A DNA stretch of 64,000 nt. Origin: Klebsormidium nitens. Taxonomy: Eukaryota > Streptophyta > Klebsormidiophyceae > Klebsormidiales > Klebsormidiaceae. Positions within the stretch are counted from its first letter, which is position 1; every line of letters starts with the position of its first letter. A model generated the notes under the pieces. The model was not told where the DNA came from. It saw only the letters and a list, made by a program, of their open reading frames with translations, and ran no database searches. Below, piece by piece: positions 23,778-37,641 of this stretch. A program made the position numbers and the translations under genes. The stretch lies in assembly GCA_000708835.1 (NCBI GenBank), contig DF237136.1, forward strand, positions 94,956-158,955, in the 5' to 3' direction.

Positions 23778-26700
23778 TCATGCTTTCCAGGTGGTCGGCC
23801 TCAGTGAGCTGCCCACGACAGACCTCCGAGGCGTGCTCGTCCCCGAGTTCACCTGCGACCGCTGCAACACGAGAAAGAAATCGATCAGTCCCTCCGATGA
23901 GAGCGATCCGCAGCAGAACATAGAAGAGAGACAGCGCCCGACGTCCCGGGCCTCTTGCCCATCATTTTCAGCGGAAAGCCGTATCTCATATTTCGTTCCC
24001 AACGAGTATCCTTTCTGGGTATGAGACGGCACCCGCTAGATCGAACGTTGCAGCCTTGCGAGGCAGCCGCCAGAGCAACGAAGAGTGTGAACCTGCCGCT
24101 GGCGGGCGGGGCGGTCCGTGACCGTCCAATTGATGCGATTGAATGCAGTCACTGGCAAAAGTCTATCATGTTGACCATGGTACGTTTAAGGAGCGGCGCT
24201 CACCAGCTTGTCGACCTCGCTGAGCACCGTCTTGAGCTCCATCATCTGGTCCGTCGAGGCCTTGCTCTCGAGCGCCACGCGCACGCTCTGCAGCTGCACA
24301 CCCACCCACGAGCGCTGAGTCAGCCAACTGTGGGGCTCTGAGTCACTTGTCGTCCTATTCTGGAGTCGCGGGCTCAAAAACTTTGAGCGGTTGGCCAACA
24401 TGCGCTTGTTGACAGGGATATAAGTCGAACCAGATGCAAAAACATTCCTACCACAGTTCGTTTGTCTCTTGAAGGGCGGCTTTCTGCAGTCCTTGTTAGT
24501 GGCACCAGGTTCAGAGAAGGAAGACTTTGAGGCCGGGATGCCCACCTCTTGGCGGCAGAGCCGTTGGATGCTCTCCATTTGGCCGGTGAGCTTGAGCAGC
24601 ACGGGCTCCATCTGCTTGGCCTGCTCCTCCAGCTTCGTCGCCTGCTCCGCCGCGCGCGCGCGGCAGTTGCCCGCCAGTTCCTGGCACCGGTGGTCGATCT
24701 GCTCCTGCAGCCCCTCCCGCACGCCCGCCACCTGCGCAAACAAACCAGCAGGGTGAAGTGTCGGCAAGCCGTGTTTCAAAGCCAGGGCGTGCCTTTGAGA
24801 AGTTGGTTTCGCAACGACAAGATATGAAGGCCTAATTGAGCTTTCTCGAGATTACTTTATGAAAGGCAATCAGCAGAAAAGTACTGTAAAGCGCCTCGGG
24901 TGGCTCCTCTTTGGCGAACACAGGCGGTGGACTTTGGGAGGAAAATCAAATTTGAGTTTGTGGGCACCCTCCAGGCTGTCTGATACTGGAAGAGACGAGT
25001 CGAGTCTCGTATTGGAAAACCCACGTTTTGTCCATCCAGCGGCCCAAAAAGAAATGGTAAGAACTCTTCCTTACCTCAGTCGATATCTTCGCTGTCAGGT
25101 CGGTCAACTGCAGAAACGGGGGATGGCTCAGCAAGACGCCTTGAGGAGCAATACTTCGCGGCCCATAAAAGAACTGCTCGTGATCCCATACCACGAAGTT
25201 TGAACTAACACGAAGAGCTTTGCGTGGATTCGACTACTGGCAAGCCTGCAGGAGTTGGGCCTCAGTATGTAACATCTACTGGATCGGCGGATACGTAGCC
25301 GTTGCGAGGACGTGGCCGCAGCATGCTTGGAGCACCCAGTGTGGCATCTTCTCTCGTTCCGCTCCTCACTTGTTGCCGCAGCGCGCCCACTTGCGCGTCG
25401 ACCAGCTCGGCGGCCTGCTTCTCGCTCGCGCTCTGCGCGGCGGACACGCGCGTATCCAGCGTCTCCAGAGACTCCTTCCGCGCCGCCTCCAGCTGCCAAC
25501 ACGACGCACGGCGGGTCGGTGAGGTGTGGGAGCGACAATGCAAACTGTCTCTCATGACTGGATGTACCTTGACGTCTAGCCTTCCTTGTCAAAATCCAAT
25601 CTCTTGCGAAGAGCTTTCGACCCGCACTACGGAGTCCAATGCAGACGAAGCAGGCTTGCAAGTCGATCGGAAGGATAGCATTTGGATAGTGCAGGCACCT
25701 TTTGTGACAGCTCCTGGGCGAACGGTACAAGGTTGTGAAAAATCGCGAAAACGCAGGAGCGCGGTAAGAATGCCCCACCGCGGAACGTCGCTTTCGTCTC
25801 ACCTTGCCCTCCAGCGTTCCCAGGCGCCGCGTGAGGTCGGCCGAGCCAGCGCGCTCCGTCTCGAGCTCCTGCAGCGACGGGCCGTCAGCAGTGAATGGAA
25901 CGGACAAATACCCAGACCATTGCGACGCTCGAGACCGCGACAGTCGTGCTTGCGCCCGAAGTATTGAAAAGAGGCAAGCAACCCGCTGAGCGAGATTGTT
26001 TACACAGCCGTCTCAAGAGCTGCACCCGGGTGGCCGGCTCACCTTGTTCAGAGCGGCGGTCGCCTTGCCGAGAGCCGCCTCCAGGGTTGCGGCCGTCACC
26101 GCCCCCGCCACACCCGTCTGTACCCACCCACGAAACAGGCCCTCAGGGACAGCAAACTCTTGGCTGCTTACTAGGAGGGAGGCATGGAAACTGAAGCATG
26201 GACCTGCCTTTTACCTGACCAAGCTCAGGCTTGTTTTCCCTCCTACCAGGAGCACACGTGACAGAGAGTTTCCGCGCTCAACGATCTTCCGTTAAGGACC
26301 AGTAAGCAGACATGAAGATCAAAGGTTTTTGAAAATCCTCCGGGCGCTGTTGCATTATGCGTGCTGACCTTGAGCTGGTCCCCGTCCTGGCGCAGCTGCA
26401 GCAGTTGCTGTTGCAGCCTGGCCTCCACGTCCGACACGCGCTGGGCGACCACGGCCGACGCCGCGCGCTCCTGCTGCAGCTCCTGCACAAACCAAGCCAA
26501 GAGCAGCAGGTAAGAGCGCGCGCACATTTGTGAGCTGCAGCCATGCTTGATTGAAGCGTCGTGTACGTAGAATCCAGATTTATGCCTTTCTTAAACGATA
26601 GAAAAGTACGACGTGCAGTACACAGATGACCTTAGAAGATTCGAGCACACAACGGTCCGGACCATAAGGACCCATCGAGTGACTGCCAAGTGCGCCACTG

Positions 26701-29700
26701 AGCACATGCGCGTCTGCCGCAGACATGGTGGCAACGAAGACCTTCCAGCAACGTGAGGACGCAAGGCCTGCGCCAGCAACAACTCGACCGGCAGAGGAGC
26801 TCAAACATTCGTCGTTTACACTAGCCGACAACAAGTCAACTATGAAAAATAAGCTTGAACAAGTGGAGATGATGTCCCTGAGATATTTCCCCTGCCATTC
26901 GGCAACCGAGGCTTAGCCCCAACTTTATCAGGGACCCAGGCTTAGCTCTTACCTTATTCAAGGGACCAGACACGCCAGCCAACGCGGCATCAAGAGCGGC
27001 GGGAGTGACGGCCATCGCCAGCCCAGCCTAAAAGACACAGTGTGAAAACTTTATAGATTTCAGAAAGCCTTGGGAGTCGTCGCTGCTTTTAGCAGCCTGC
27101 CTCGGGAGACAGGGCAAAAACGTCGTGCTGTAGAACGTTGTGCTGAGGCGATTGAACATGTACCGGCGCCTGAGTGGAATGTGCGAGCACACAGCACATG
27201 CGAGGAGCTGAAATTCTAGTCCTGTCAGCTGTGCAACTTGGATTTAATCTGACAGCACTTGTTTTTAGCGAACACACAGCTAGCGGAGTCGCAGATGTCT
27301 AACGAGCATCGAAAGACAACGAGTTGCAGGCGGCCGCTGATTGGCGCACCTTGAGTTGGTCCGCCACTTTTTGCAGCGCGTCGCATTGGGCCTGCAGCTG
27401 GCGCAGCTCCGCGTCTCGTCGGGTCCCGTCCGCCTGCGCCGCATCCTGCGCTGCGCGCCAGCCCGCCGCCAGCTGCTCGCCCTGGTCAGCCAGTAAGCGC
27501 TCCACCTGCAAGCCCGACCACACCGGTTACCGCACGGACCAACAGCCGCATCCTTGCCCACCAGCTGCTCTTGCGGCCATTGGTGCTCTCCGAGCAGAGA
27601 CTTGAAATGGAATGAAGAAGCCCTCCACGGAAACAATGACAAGGTCAGCCCAGGGGGCAGGCCAAGATCGCAAGATTTGGTTAAGACAGATACTGCCACG
27701 CAGGGCGTTGGCGGTAGGTCCCCTTGGCAAATGTGAACGAGGTTTGTACCACCGAAGAGACCGCCACGTTACTTCAACTCAGTCAGCCAATGGAGAGATG
27801 GGGAATGTGGGGCCTTAATTAGGTGTGATAGACCCAACGCGCCCAGGTTTAGGTGAATGGCAGCACGACACTACCAAAACGTTTTTGCAGAGGGTCGTTA
27901 TGTCTAAAAACAGGCCCCGGTATCCGTCGCTTCGAAGCTCGTGATTGGCAGACTGGTCCGAGCCAAGCAGACTCGAGTTGAGACTGTCAAGCTACCCTGC
28001 AGGCTTACAATATCAGAAGGCAATTCTTGTGGTCGCCGTTGAGGGGACGGAAGGAAGCAAAGGCTTACGTGGGTTGTGGTGGGCACGTGCGCCATCTGCT
28101 CCGCCACGGCCGTGTGCACGCTCAGAGTCTGCACCACACACAGCCCAGCGCAGAGTGAGGGACAAAGTTTGCAAAAGATTTCGCTGCGGATTGCTCGACC
28201 GCCCGAGGGGCCCTTGTATCTGGCTTAAGGATCTGCGGACTGCTTACATGAAGCAGGACCTCAAGTAGCAGCAACTTTTCGTCTTTGTTCCAGTCCAAGG
28301 CAGCTCATGCGAGATGCCAACAATCATCAATGATTCACGCGTACAAACGAGCCGAACGTTTGTGGTTGGAGGCTGCGGGCCTCACCAGCTTGTGCTGCTT
28401 TTCTTCGAGCATGTCCAGCCGACCCTTCGCCTCTTCCGCCTGCATCACGATTGAAGGAGTTCCGTCTCGAGGAAAGCGGAAGGCACAACAACGACCGTTA
28501 CAAGAGCGACATCAGTCACCACTCGATGCAGGATGTTGAACCAGCAGCTCTGCTCTCGTCGCGACGCACGTTTCACGCTGTCTTTAGGACGCCAGCCAGC
28601 AGGCGACGCAAGAACGGCTCACCTTTTGTTCGACGCCTTCGACCTGCCGTGTCAGTTGCGTGAAGGTTGCAGCCATCCCCGTAATGGCCGTCTGGTTCTG
28701 CGAGGCGGCCCCCATCGCCTCCCGGGCCTTGTCATCAGCTCGGCCCGCCCGGCTCGCCGCCTCTTCGGCAGCCCGCCCCAGGCTGCTCACTTGCGCAACG
28801 AGGCCTGCCACAGCCGCCCTGCACAAAACGGCGCGTGCTTACCTCAGCATTGTTGTAAAAGTAGCCGCTGACGTACTAGGGGGAGCAAGTTGAACGAAAA
28901 GCCAGGACCTCCAGGAGACTTAGGATCAGAAAAAGCTTTCTGACCATATGAAAGCAAAGGTTGTGTTTGTGGTGGTTAACAGAGCAAGCTGGTTGACAGC
29001 GATGAGAGCACTTGAGAAGACGCGAGAGATTTGGCACCTTTACAGACGTTGACAAGACAAGGTGCTGGCGTCGGCAAGCACTTACTCGTTCGCATCCTGG
29101 ATGAGGCGAGGGGTTGCCGAGACACTAGCTTCGAGTACGTTGAGACGCGCAGCCTGCAAACAGGGGTTGTGGGTTAGCTTGTGGTCGTCATCCCCAGCCT
29201 TCTCATGGCTACGCGTTGAGACAACAAGGGTCCTTCTTCAACTTCGACTTGACTCAAGAGGCAATTCCTGGCAGCTTTTGCTGGGTTTGCAGATCTCCAA
29301 CGGCTACCATGGAAATAGAAGTCAGCGCAGCCCAGGCTCGGTTTGAAGAGAGAGCGTATTGTCCAAGGACGAGGCACCACAACATAGCATGAAGTCGCCC
29401 CAGACTCAGGACCGGAAAGTGGACAACGGAATCACCCACGAAACATCAGATTACTTGCAGTGCTCGTTCGCAAATCATGGAAACAACCAAGCAGATATAG
29501 GTGACTTTTCCACCTGCTTGTCTATGTCTTTGGCCGTCTTGCTTTCCAGTGTTTGCAAGTGCCCCCTGAGCTCGTCTCCTGCCGCTCCCCTTTCTGCTGC
29601 CGCGTCCTCCTGAGCCCGCTCAAGCCCCGCAACTCGAACCCTCAGATCTTCAAGCCCTTTCACCCCTTTCTCCAACCTTTCCTGCCCTGCGCGCGCCTCC

Positions 29701-31374
29701 TTTTCGAATCGCTCCTGCCCCGCCCGGACTTGCTTCTCCAGTCTCTCCTGCCCCGCCCGTAGTTCCCTCTCTAGCCGTTCCTGTCCCGCTGCGAATGCCC
29801 CTAGCTTGTCTTCGAGCCGATGCTCCCCTTGGTCAATTCCGGCCGTGCGGGCTTCGACAGCCTCCAAGCGGGCGGTGGTAGAGGTGGTAGCCTGGCGCAC
29901 CTGCTCCTCCGTGCTCGTGGCCAGCTGGTCCAGCCGCTGCCGCAGCGCCGCATGCTCCCGCGACGCAGCGTCCCACTGCCGCCCCACCTCCACCACACAC
30001 GCCTGCGCAGAACTCACCGCGTCGCTGGTGCGCAGAGCAGCCTCCTGCAGACATGATCAACAAGCTCAAATAACTCAGGGCAGCAGCCACTCTGCGCGCA
30101 CATGTGTAGATAAGTAATCTGAAAGGACAGCATGTCTCCGCAGAGTCGTCCAAATGCGCAATTCCCTTCAATTGCCACAAGAAAGGAGCTCCAGCTATCT
30201 CTTGAGAGTAAGACCATGAAGCGATCGGTTGCATCCCACCAAGGCCTCACCTCCGCCCCGGCCATCCTTGCTTGCAGGTTTTCAACTGCCAGCTCACTGG
30301 CACCAATGTGCTTCTGATGTTTGGCCAGCCGCAACACCACCTTCTGCATAGGGAGGAGGAAAGATGTTTGAAGCAGTCCAGGGGGACATTCTGGGCACAA
30401 CAAGGTCTTATGGCATTGAAACGATGATAAGAACCTGGTTTGCACATTTTGGATTCAGTGTACGTCAGGTACCATTGATGATGATGACAATCTAGAAGAC
30501 ATGGAAATGATCGCCAGCGGAACACTGCTCGGAGCCCTGCTTTTCAAATTTCAAGGTGGCTCTGCTGGCGCACCTTTTGCTGTGCGTCCAGCGCGTCCAG
30601 GCGCACACACAGCTGTGCGGTGTGCTGGCTGTCTGCGGTGAGCTGCTCCTGGAGGGGCCCCACCGTGGCGGCCAGGCCCTCACTCACAATGTGCTCCACT
30701 CTGTCCCGCACTGCCTGGATGCACCCCTCCAGCTCATCTAGGGGTACCTGCGCGGCGCACATATGCATGTGAGATGGTGAAGGATGCAGTTCCCAGCATG
30801 ATAGTTGCCACCTACAAGGGTTTGCAGCTGAGATTGGCTACCACTAGCAGACTGATGATGCCTATAAGGTGTCCTGGTGGGCCAACTATTGGTGTTAACC
30901 ATGATCTTCATGACCGAGTCATGTTGGGTGCCAGTAATGGGCTGCGGTGCTGCGCGTTGCTCACCTTGGCTTGGGCTGCCTTGAAGAGGCGCTTCTCGAC
31001 GTGGTGCACGCAGGCGTCCAGCTGGCCCTGCACCGTGGCCTCCAGCGCGGCCTGCGAGTGCTCCGTGCTGCCCACCTGGAGGCGCAGGCGAGCCAGCTCC
31101 GACTCCACACGCTGCACGCAGCAAACAACGGCATTGCGTGGGACACGAATCTCTTGGGCAGATGGCCCGACATTCAGCTGCTTATGCCGTAAGCTTGCGA
31201 ACTCCGACTGACTTGCTGAACTCTTCTCAAGGCAAGACAGGTGATAAGCAGAGGCTGCAGACCGTTCGGGAGGTCAGATGGAAGGGCCGGCTGACCTGCA
31301 TGCCCGCCATCTGTTCATGGAGCGTTTCGCACAGCAATGTGATCGCATGGCGAATGGGGGCAGCCACATCATGC
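23778..31374 (-). CDS. large coiled-coil protein of unknown family
   Basis: About 800 residues from many short exons; no catalytic domain is visible. Minus-strand exons I can close are 31374-31296, 31111-30965, 30747-30574, 30343-30251, 30044-29514, 29153-29086, 28818-28623, 28439-28386, 28128-28069, 27505-27350, 27027-26953, 26482-26369, 26117-26043, 25868-25803, 25492-25370, 25107-25075, 24731-24546, 24293-24204 and 23861-23778 (stop). Nearly all introns are phase 0. The sequence is heptad-like and rich in Ala, Gln, Glu, Leu and Arg. One exon holds four 11-residue repeats of the AGQERLE type. An exon pair is duplicated (see findings). The C-terminus turns basic and Ser/Thr-rich (STPRRSVVGSSLRPTTWKA). 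The 5' end is unresolved: the first exon listed starts with one leftover base, so at least one exon lies further right. A cytoskeletal, tethering or scaffold role is possible but not shown. Confidence 0.7.
29658..29789 (-). repeat. four 33-bp in-frame repeats (11-residue coiled-coil repeat)
   Basis: Within the 531-nt exon of the coiled-coil gene, four consecutive units read AGQERLERELR, AGQERLEKQVR, AGQERFEKEAR and AGQERLEKGVK. The period is 33 bp. An 11-residue period is typical of hendecad coiled coils, which are nearly straight or slightly right-handed. The high identity points to recent tandem duplication. Confidence 0.85.
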
Positions 31375-32280
31375 CTGGACAGAGCAAACAGAACACCTTA
31401 GGCCTCAAAGAGGGTAAGCAAATGAAGCATGCGGGCCTGCAGGAGCACTTAAGAAAGCTTCTAGCAAGCTTAAAGCAATCCACCTGAAGCTCAGAATCGT
31501 ATGGCTCCTCCGTATTAGGGATCAACTACGGAACCCTAATTTGCAGATTGAACGCCATCCGCTAAGATACGCACAAAGAGGAGAGACAAGCTATCACTAC
31601 AACCCACCAATCGCTTTTGTGGTGGTTGACGCTTTTCGATAGACCCAAGAGATGACTACTACGACAAGCAGCTTCGGTGGCCATCAGGAGATGAAGTATA
31701 GGCAACCAGCAGCCCCTTTGCGGCCCCTGCGATCAGCATGCCCCTTCCCAACTCTGACAAACCCTACAGCCTACAGGAGAAACAGTCCATTGCGCGTCAA
31801 AAAAGCGGATTAGGCAGATCGCTACCACCTCTAGCGAATCAGACAGCCATGGCGAAATCTGCAGTGCTTGCACATGAATGATCTACCGTATCACATTCCT
31901 ACTTTCTCTAGGTTTACATGGCGAGGTCTCATCTGTCAGATGCAAGTACCGTAGCCTAGCCGGATTCACATGGTTTCCGACACAAGGGCGGCCGGCGGCA
32001 CTAGCAAGTACGTACCGCGTTACTGTCGTTGACGATTGACGTCAGCCTACGCCTGCAAAGGAGCCCAATTCATAATCGCCAAAGGCTAGAGATTTGAGAC
32101 ATGTAACGCCGGCCCCTGGTATGTACCCTGTGCAAAGGTTGACGGCCCAGCGGCCGCGCGGCTCAAATCTCACGGTTCAAAGCAAATTCAGTGTAGACAA
32201 GCTATACCCAGGGCCAGATTCCCTGATTTCTTCCTCCCTCCGAATCTCATTCTGAAAGGCTGCTTCAGCATTTTCTAGCC
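31375..32280. other. intergenic stretch between two divergent genes
   Basis: Holds the unresolved 5' end of the minus-strand coiled-coil gene (possibly a short exon ending near 31487, whose frame I could not join) and the promoter of ATP sulfurylase on the plus strand. No other coding signal is seen. Confidence 0.35.
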
Positions 32281-35200
32281 ATGGCCGCCAGCAGCCGTGT
32301 CTTGTCCTTGTCTCCTACGGCAGCTACTTTTCGCCAGGCCAGCTCGGGCCCCACCTCCAGCAGCATCCCTCAGAACACGCACTTTGTGGTGACTGTTCCC
32401 AGGCGCACACGAAACATCCAGTCGTCTGTTCACCTTTTGCCAGGATCCCTGCCCGTTGGCATTGCAACCAAGTTTGGGTTGCAAAGGCAGACAATGATTT
32501 CTGGCCGCAGCGCACGACGAACTGGAGGGGGCGCTCAGGCGGCCCTCATTACACCAGATGGCGGGGCCCTCGTAGATCTGATTGTTCCGGAGAAGGACAG
32601 GCCAGCCAAACGGCAGGAGGCAGGCGAGCTGCCGGCGGTGACGCTGAAGGCCATTGACCTGGAATGGGTCCATGTGCTGAGCGAGGGTTGGGCCAGCCCG
32701 CTCACAGGATTCATGCGCCAGGCGCAGTATCTGCAGACCCTCCACTTCAATGCCATTAGATCTGAGGATGGGCAAATCTTCAATCAGAGCGTCCCCATTG
32801 TTCTGGCCATTGACGACGAACAGAAGGGTGCCATTGGGGAGAGCAAGGCAGTGGCACTGAAGGATCCGCAAGGAGAGCTGGTGGCCATCCTGCGCAAGTG
32901 AGGGCCTTTACCACAGACGGTTCGCACTGTTGGTCTCAGTGCATTGTGGGGCCCACTCTGCTGCATTGGGACCTACACAGGCTTGAGGATTGCACGATGG
33001 CTGGCGCTACATTTAACCCTCAGGATGTTTATACAGAACTTCAGCAGATTTGTGAAATGATGGGATTGGCGTTAGGATCTTCGTACGACTGGGACGTTTT
33101 AGCAGAATATCTGGTGAGGTCTTTGCATTGTACACGTACCTTGATGAGTGCCATGTTCTGTCCACATTACTTTTGCACAATCTCTAGTGTGCTGATAGAC
33201 AGAGGTGGCATAACGTCGGGCTTCCCAGTCAAGTCGCCGCGAGTCCAAATACACAAAGCAGGAGTAAGTCATGAGCACATGAGGTGAAGATTCCGCACAC
33301 CGCGCTTGCAGCCCTGAGATCTACAAGCACAACAAGGAGGAGCGCATTGCCCGCACCTGGGGCTGCACCGCCCCCGGCCTGCCCTATGTGGACGAGCACA
33401 TTGCTCCCTCGGGCAACTGGCTCTTGGGAGGCGACTTGGAGGTGCTGCAGAAGGTCAAGTACAACGATGGACTGGACCACTACAGGTAGGCCACCAGGAG
33501 GGAGTGCCAAGAAGCAGCTTCCAGGCTTCAAAAGTGATCTGTCATCATTCGCTGCCCCACTACTCGCAGTACTTGTGGCCACAGGCCATGATGGTCATGG
33601 TTTCTTCTGCATATGGTCAAGTTCTTTAGGAAGTTCATCACTTGGAGTGGGCAGACCTCAAACTGCCCAACTCAGCCCAAATGAAGGTCTAACAGGAGAG
33701 GGTGCAAGAATTTCACTTAGTCTCTGCGTACCTTAATCTCTGCATACAATGCCTTAAAGCAACGGTGCTGGCGATCAAGCAACAATGTACAATCCATACG
33801 ACGCTCGAGCACGTCAGCATGGTTGGAGATGGTAAGATAGTGTGACACGCTGAAATCTGCAACTGGAGTGACCACCTTCAATGGTCACATCATGCCAAGA
33901 TGAAAACTTGCTCAGCCACCCCGGCGGCTGACTCCAGCCATTCCATCCAGGCTGTCCCCTGCGGAGCTGCGTGCTGAGTTTGAGCGGCGGCAGGCGGACG
34001 CGGTGTTTGCGTTCCAGCTGCGGAATCCTGTGCACAACGGCCACGCGCTGCTAATGACGGACACGCGGCAGCGCCTGCTGGACATGGGCTTCAAGAACCC
34101 GGTGCTGCTGCTGCACCCGTTGGGGGGCTGGGTCAAGGCTGACGATGTGCCCCTGGACACACGCATGAAGCAGCACGACAAGGTAAGCTTCGCACACGCC
34201 GCTGGAGGAGGGGCGCTCGGGTAACCTCAGGAAAGAAGTGCCACTGGAAGCGATGTCAAACATGAGTACCTCCACTAGAATCATGAACACTGGTGGTTTC
34301 GTCTTCGAGTGAATATCTGGGAGTGTCCACTTGGCAGCTGATTTTGTGCGCCTAAATTGACAAAGTGCATTGAAAGCACTGTTTTATGTGGGTGCCGGCT
34401 TTGTGAGGACTTTATGGTTCTGTGCACCAGTGACCCCATGATTGAAAATGTGAAGCCTTTGAGTTCCTGTGCAACTGAGCAGCTTTGCAGGCTGAGGAAA
34501 GTGTCTCCCATAAGTGCCACATGCATCTGCTCAAATTTTATCTTGAAGGCATCTCGCGAGAAAAGTTGCGCATCTCTACTAGCCCTTGAAGCCACGCTGG
34601 TTTGCATACTGGCACATGATCAGCACAAATGTATGTGTGCTTCGAAATCTGATTCCTAAGGTGGCCAATTTGTGACCCGATCTGACACTGGCCAAGATCT
34701 CAATTTGGTTCCTCAGCTGCCTCGTGAGCTGCTCAAGCAGTATACGATCAAGCAGCATGATCAGGCAGGGGTCCACCAAGTCTGAAACACCGATAAAACC
34801 TCTCAATTTCTCAAGGCACGAGATCAAAGGCCAGGTTTATTAGTTTTCAAGACGCGTCAAGCCTGTCTCTGGTGTGCCAAATGATGTCTTGGACGAGTTC
34901 CGTTGACTGCGCCCATTCAGGGTGGAACCAACTGCTCACCATGGTGGCTGCCCCTCTTGCGCGCAGGTGTTGGAGGAGGGCGTGCTGGACCCCGCGACCA
35001 CGGTGGTGGCCATCTTCCCGAGCCCCATGCTGTACGCTGGCCCCACCGAGGTGCAGTGGCACGCCAAGGCGCGCATCAACGCGGGCGCCGACTTCTACAT
35101 CGTGGGCAGAGACCCCGCCGGCATGGGCCACCCCACCGAGGACCGCGACCTGTACGACGCCGACCATGGCAAGATGGTGCTCTCCATGGCGCCCGGCCTC

Positions 35201-36045
35201 GAGCGGCTCAACATCCTGCCCTTCAGGGTGAGCTGCCCGACCGATCATCCAGCTCCTCCAGTGATTCTGGCATCTGTGCTTGCTTGCGCTTGAGGGATGG
35301 TATAACCGTCTTGCTTGTATCGCAAGCCATCGAGCCATCCAGAAAAAGCAGCTTTTAGGAAACCAACAACGAGCCTAATGCATACTTGGTTGGAGCATGA
35401 TCGGAGGATCATGCGCAAGCGGAGCCGTCCTTTTGACCACGGTTGGCGGGCTCATTAGTCAAGCTTCACAAACGTGGCATGTCCATCAGTAGGCTCCTGC
35501 ACGATGCTGGTGTGGCTTCCATTGAAGCATCTGAGGCGGAGAGAATTTAAGAAGGCGTTCTCAACACAGCATTCGTCACACTCGGGAATGAAGCCTGAGC
35601 CCCCATGAATGAAGCATTCGTCGCCCTCGCCGCAGGTGGCTGCTTACGACAAGAGTGTGGGCAAGATGGCCTTCTTCGACCCCTCACGAAAAGAAGACTT
35701 CCTCTTCATCTCTGGCACCAAGGTAGGCTGGCAGCCAAGCAAAGGGACCCAGAAAGTCGTTCCCAGCGATGCTTTTGGTTGCAATGGACAGGGTGGAGAG
35801 GCGACTTGCCCGTGCTCAAGGTGCTTCTCAAGCACCTTGCTCAAGTTGGAAGCGTTCTTGCTTACGTTTACTGCTTACCCAGCTCTTGACGGGCTTGCCT
35901 TGATACCGAGCTTGATGTCGCTGCGCAGATGCGAGGATTCGCCAAGAGTGGAGAGCTGCCACCCCAAGGGTTCATGTGCCCCGGTGGCTGGCAGGTACTG
36001 GTCGACTACTACCAGGCAAAAGCAAAGGAGACAGTCGCAGCTTGA
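32281..36045 (+). CDS. APS: ATP sulfurylase, plastid-targeted
   Basis: Converts ATP and sulfate to adenosine 5'-phosphosulfate and pyrophosphate, the first step of sulfate assimilation. Exons 32281-32897, 33312-33485, 33951-34182, 34967-35227, 35636-35722 and 35929-36045 join to exactly 495 codons plus stop. The first about 70 residues are Ser/Thr/Arg-rich with few acidic residues, as in a chloroplast transit peptide. The mature part starts near [16 protein letters not shown]. The substrate motif [10 protein letters not shown] is at about residues 286-295 and the second signature VGRDPAGM at about 387-394. The C-terminus ([18 protein letters not shown]) matches the plant single-domain enzyme, which lacks a fused APS kinase. 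Length, motifs and frames all agree, so this appears to be an intact gene. Confidence 0.97.
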
Positions 36046-37641
36046 TTCTACTAGGATACACACAGATTTATATTGACCGTGGTACAGACTGCTGACAGGC
36101 ATCACGAGGCTACAGCATAAGCCTGCAGAGCTTACTGTAGGAACACGTGCTTAGCTGCAGCGTGTACTACTTACTGGAAGGGTGTCCAAAAGCACAAACT
36201 CTAAGAGGTAAGCTTCGGTCTTCGTGCAAATATAATCCTGAAACTGGTTGCAAGATTGCCTCGTGTAATCAGGTTGTAGCGGAAAAACACGGTTTGTGAC
36301 GTGGACACCGTCTACATTGATTCCTAAGTTCCTGAACGGCAACTTGGGACTGTACTCGCCAATTGGAGATGGTCAAATAGTGCATCCAATACCGCGGTCA
36401 AGCTTTTACAGAAGTACCCATTCAAATCGTTGTCCTCGCTGCGAGTGAAGCCGCATTTACTAGCGCCCCAGTTGTATTTTTGCCAAGACGACGGTCCAAT
36501 CTGCAACACGTACTCCAACCCAGTCTTCTGAGTAGTTCGGAATGAGCCTGTATGGGTGCAGGATCCTCGGCCTAACGATGTAGAAGTGTGTGAGTCAGGC
36601 AAAAGCTCGTGAATGCAAGCCCCGCCAGGCCGGTGTGGATTGATTGAAAGACAAAGCCTGGAAATAAATTGCGCAGCACTTAATCTATGCTTCAAGCGGT
36701 GAGCTGGCAATGTAAATCGGTGAGCGAAAACTTAACGAGCTGCCAGTCACTAAAGAAAACTTCCCGCCAGGTGCATGATGGCATACTTGGCGGCCACTAC
36801 CTTGACCAGGCTCATTACCAATGTATGTGTGCAATCCAATGATCATTGCATCAGTGTGTGTACATCTGACGTATATGTTGAATTCCTTGCTAGCATTCGG
36901 ATGCTATAGCTAATGACAGCGGTCATGCAAATGCGCGCATGCTGCGCAAGCTTGACTGGTTAGCCTAGGTTAGTTGAGCCCGTACATGCAATCAATTCGG
37001 TCATGCTAGCTCGATCTTAATATGCAGCAGTGGATTAAATGACAGCTTGCAAGGCTCAGTGCGAACAAATTCCGACTGCGATCGACTGCACATGCACATG
37101 GCGAAGATATTTCTACGCGCCATTATATATATTGCTCGTTTTCACCCACAGATGCATACGCGTGACTAGATACTCCAGTGCTACTACACGTACTCGACTC
37201 TCATCAAGATTCTCTACCAACGACATTGGAAATCAAGTAGTGACCGCCACATGGCCTCAGGCCGGCCGGGCCGCGCGCAGGTCATTATATCACAAGCTCT
37301 GGTTGCACGGGCGGATGCACACGCTTCAGTAAGGGCGTGATTGACGAGCCTGAGATAGGCCTGCGCAGCTGCCGTGATTCAGGAACTACAAGCGCGTTCG
37401 ACTGTTTACGCTAGTTGAGTGTTCGATCCGCAGATAGTGCAATCGGACCGTCAGTCTTGAGACACGTCACAGTACACCAAATCATTGATTAGATGTACAG
37501 ATGCTTAATGCCCGAATTCGAATCGAGTATCGTATGCGCCTCGTGCCAGACCGCGAGCTCGATCTGGCCAAACGCAAGCGCTTGTGTGGCAAAGAATTTG
37601 CCAGCTACGTCATTGTTCAACTTAGCAAATTAACATGGAAT
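36046..37641. other. intergenic stretch between convergent genes
   Basis: ATP sulfurylase (+) and dolichol kinase (-) end toward each other here. The DNA is AT-rich with no open frame of recognisable content. Confidence 0.35.
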
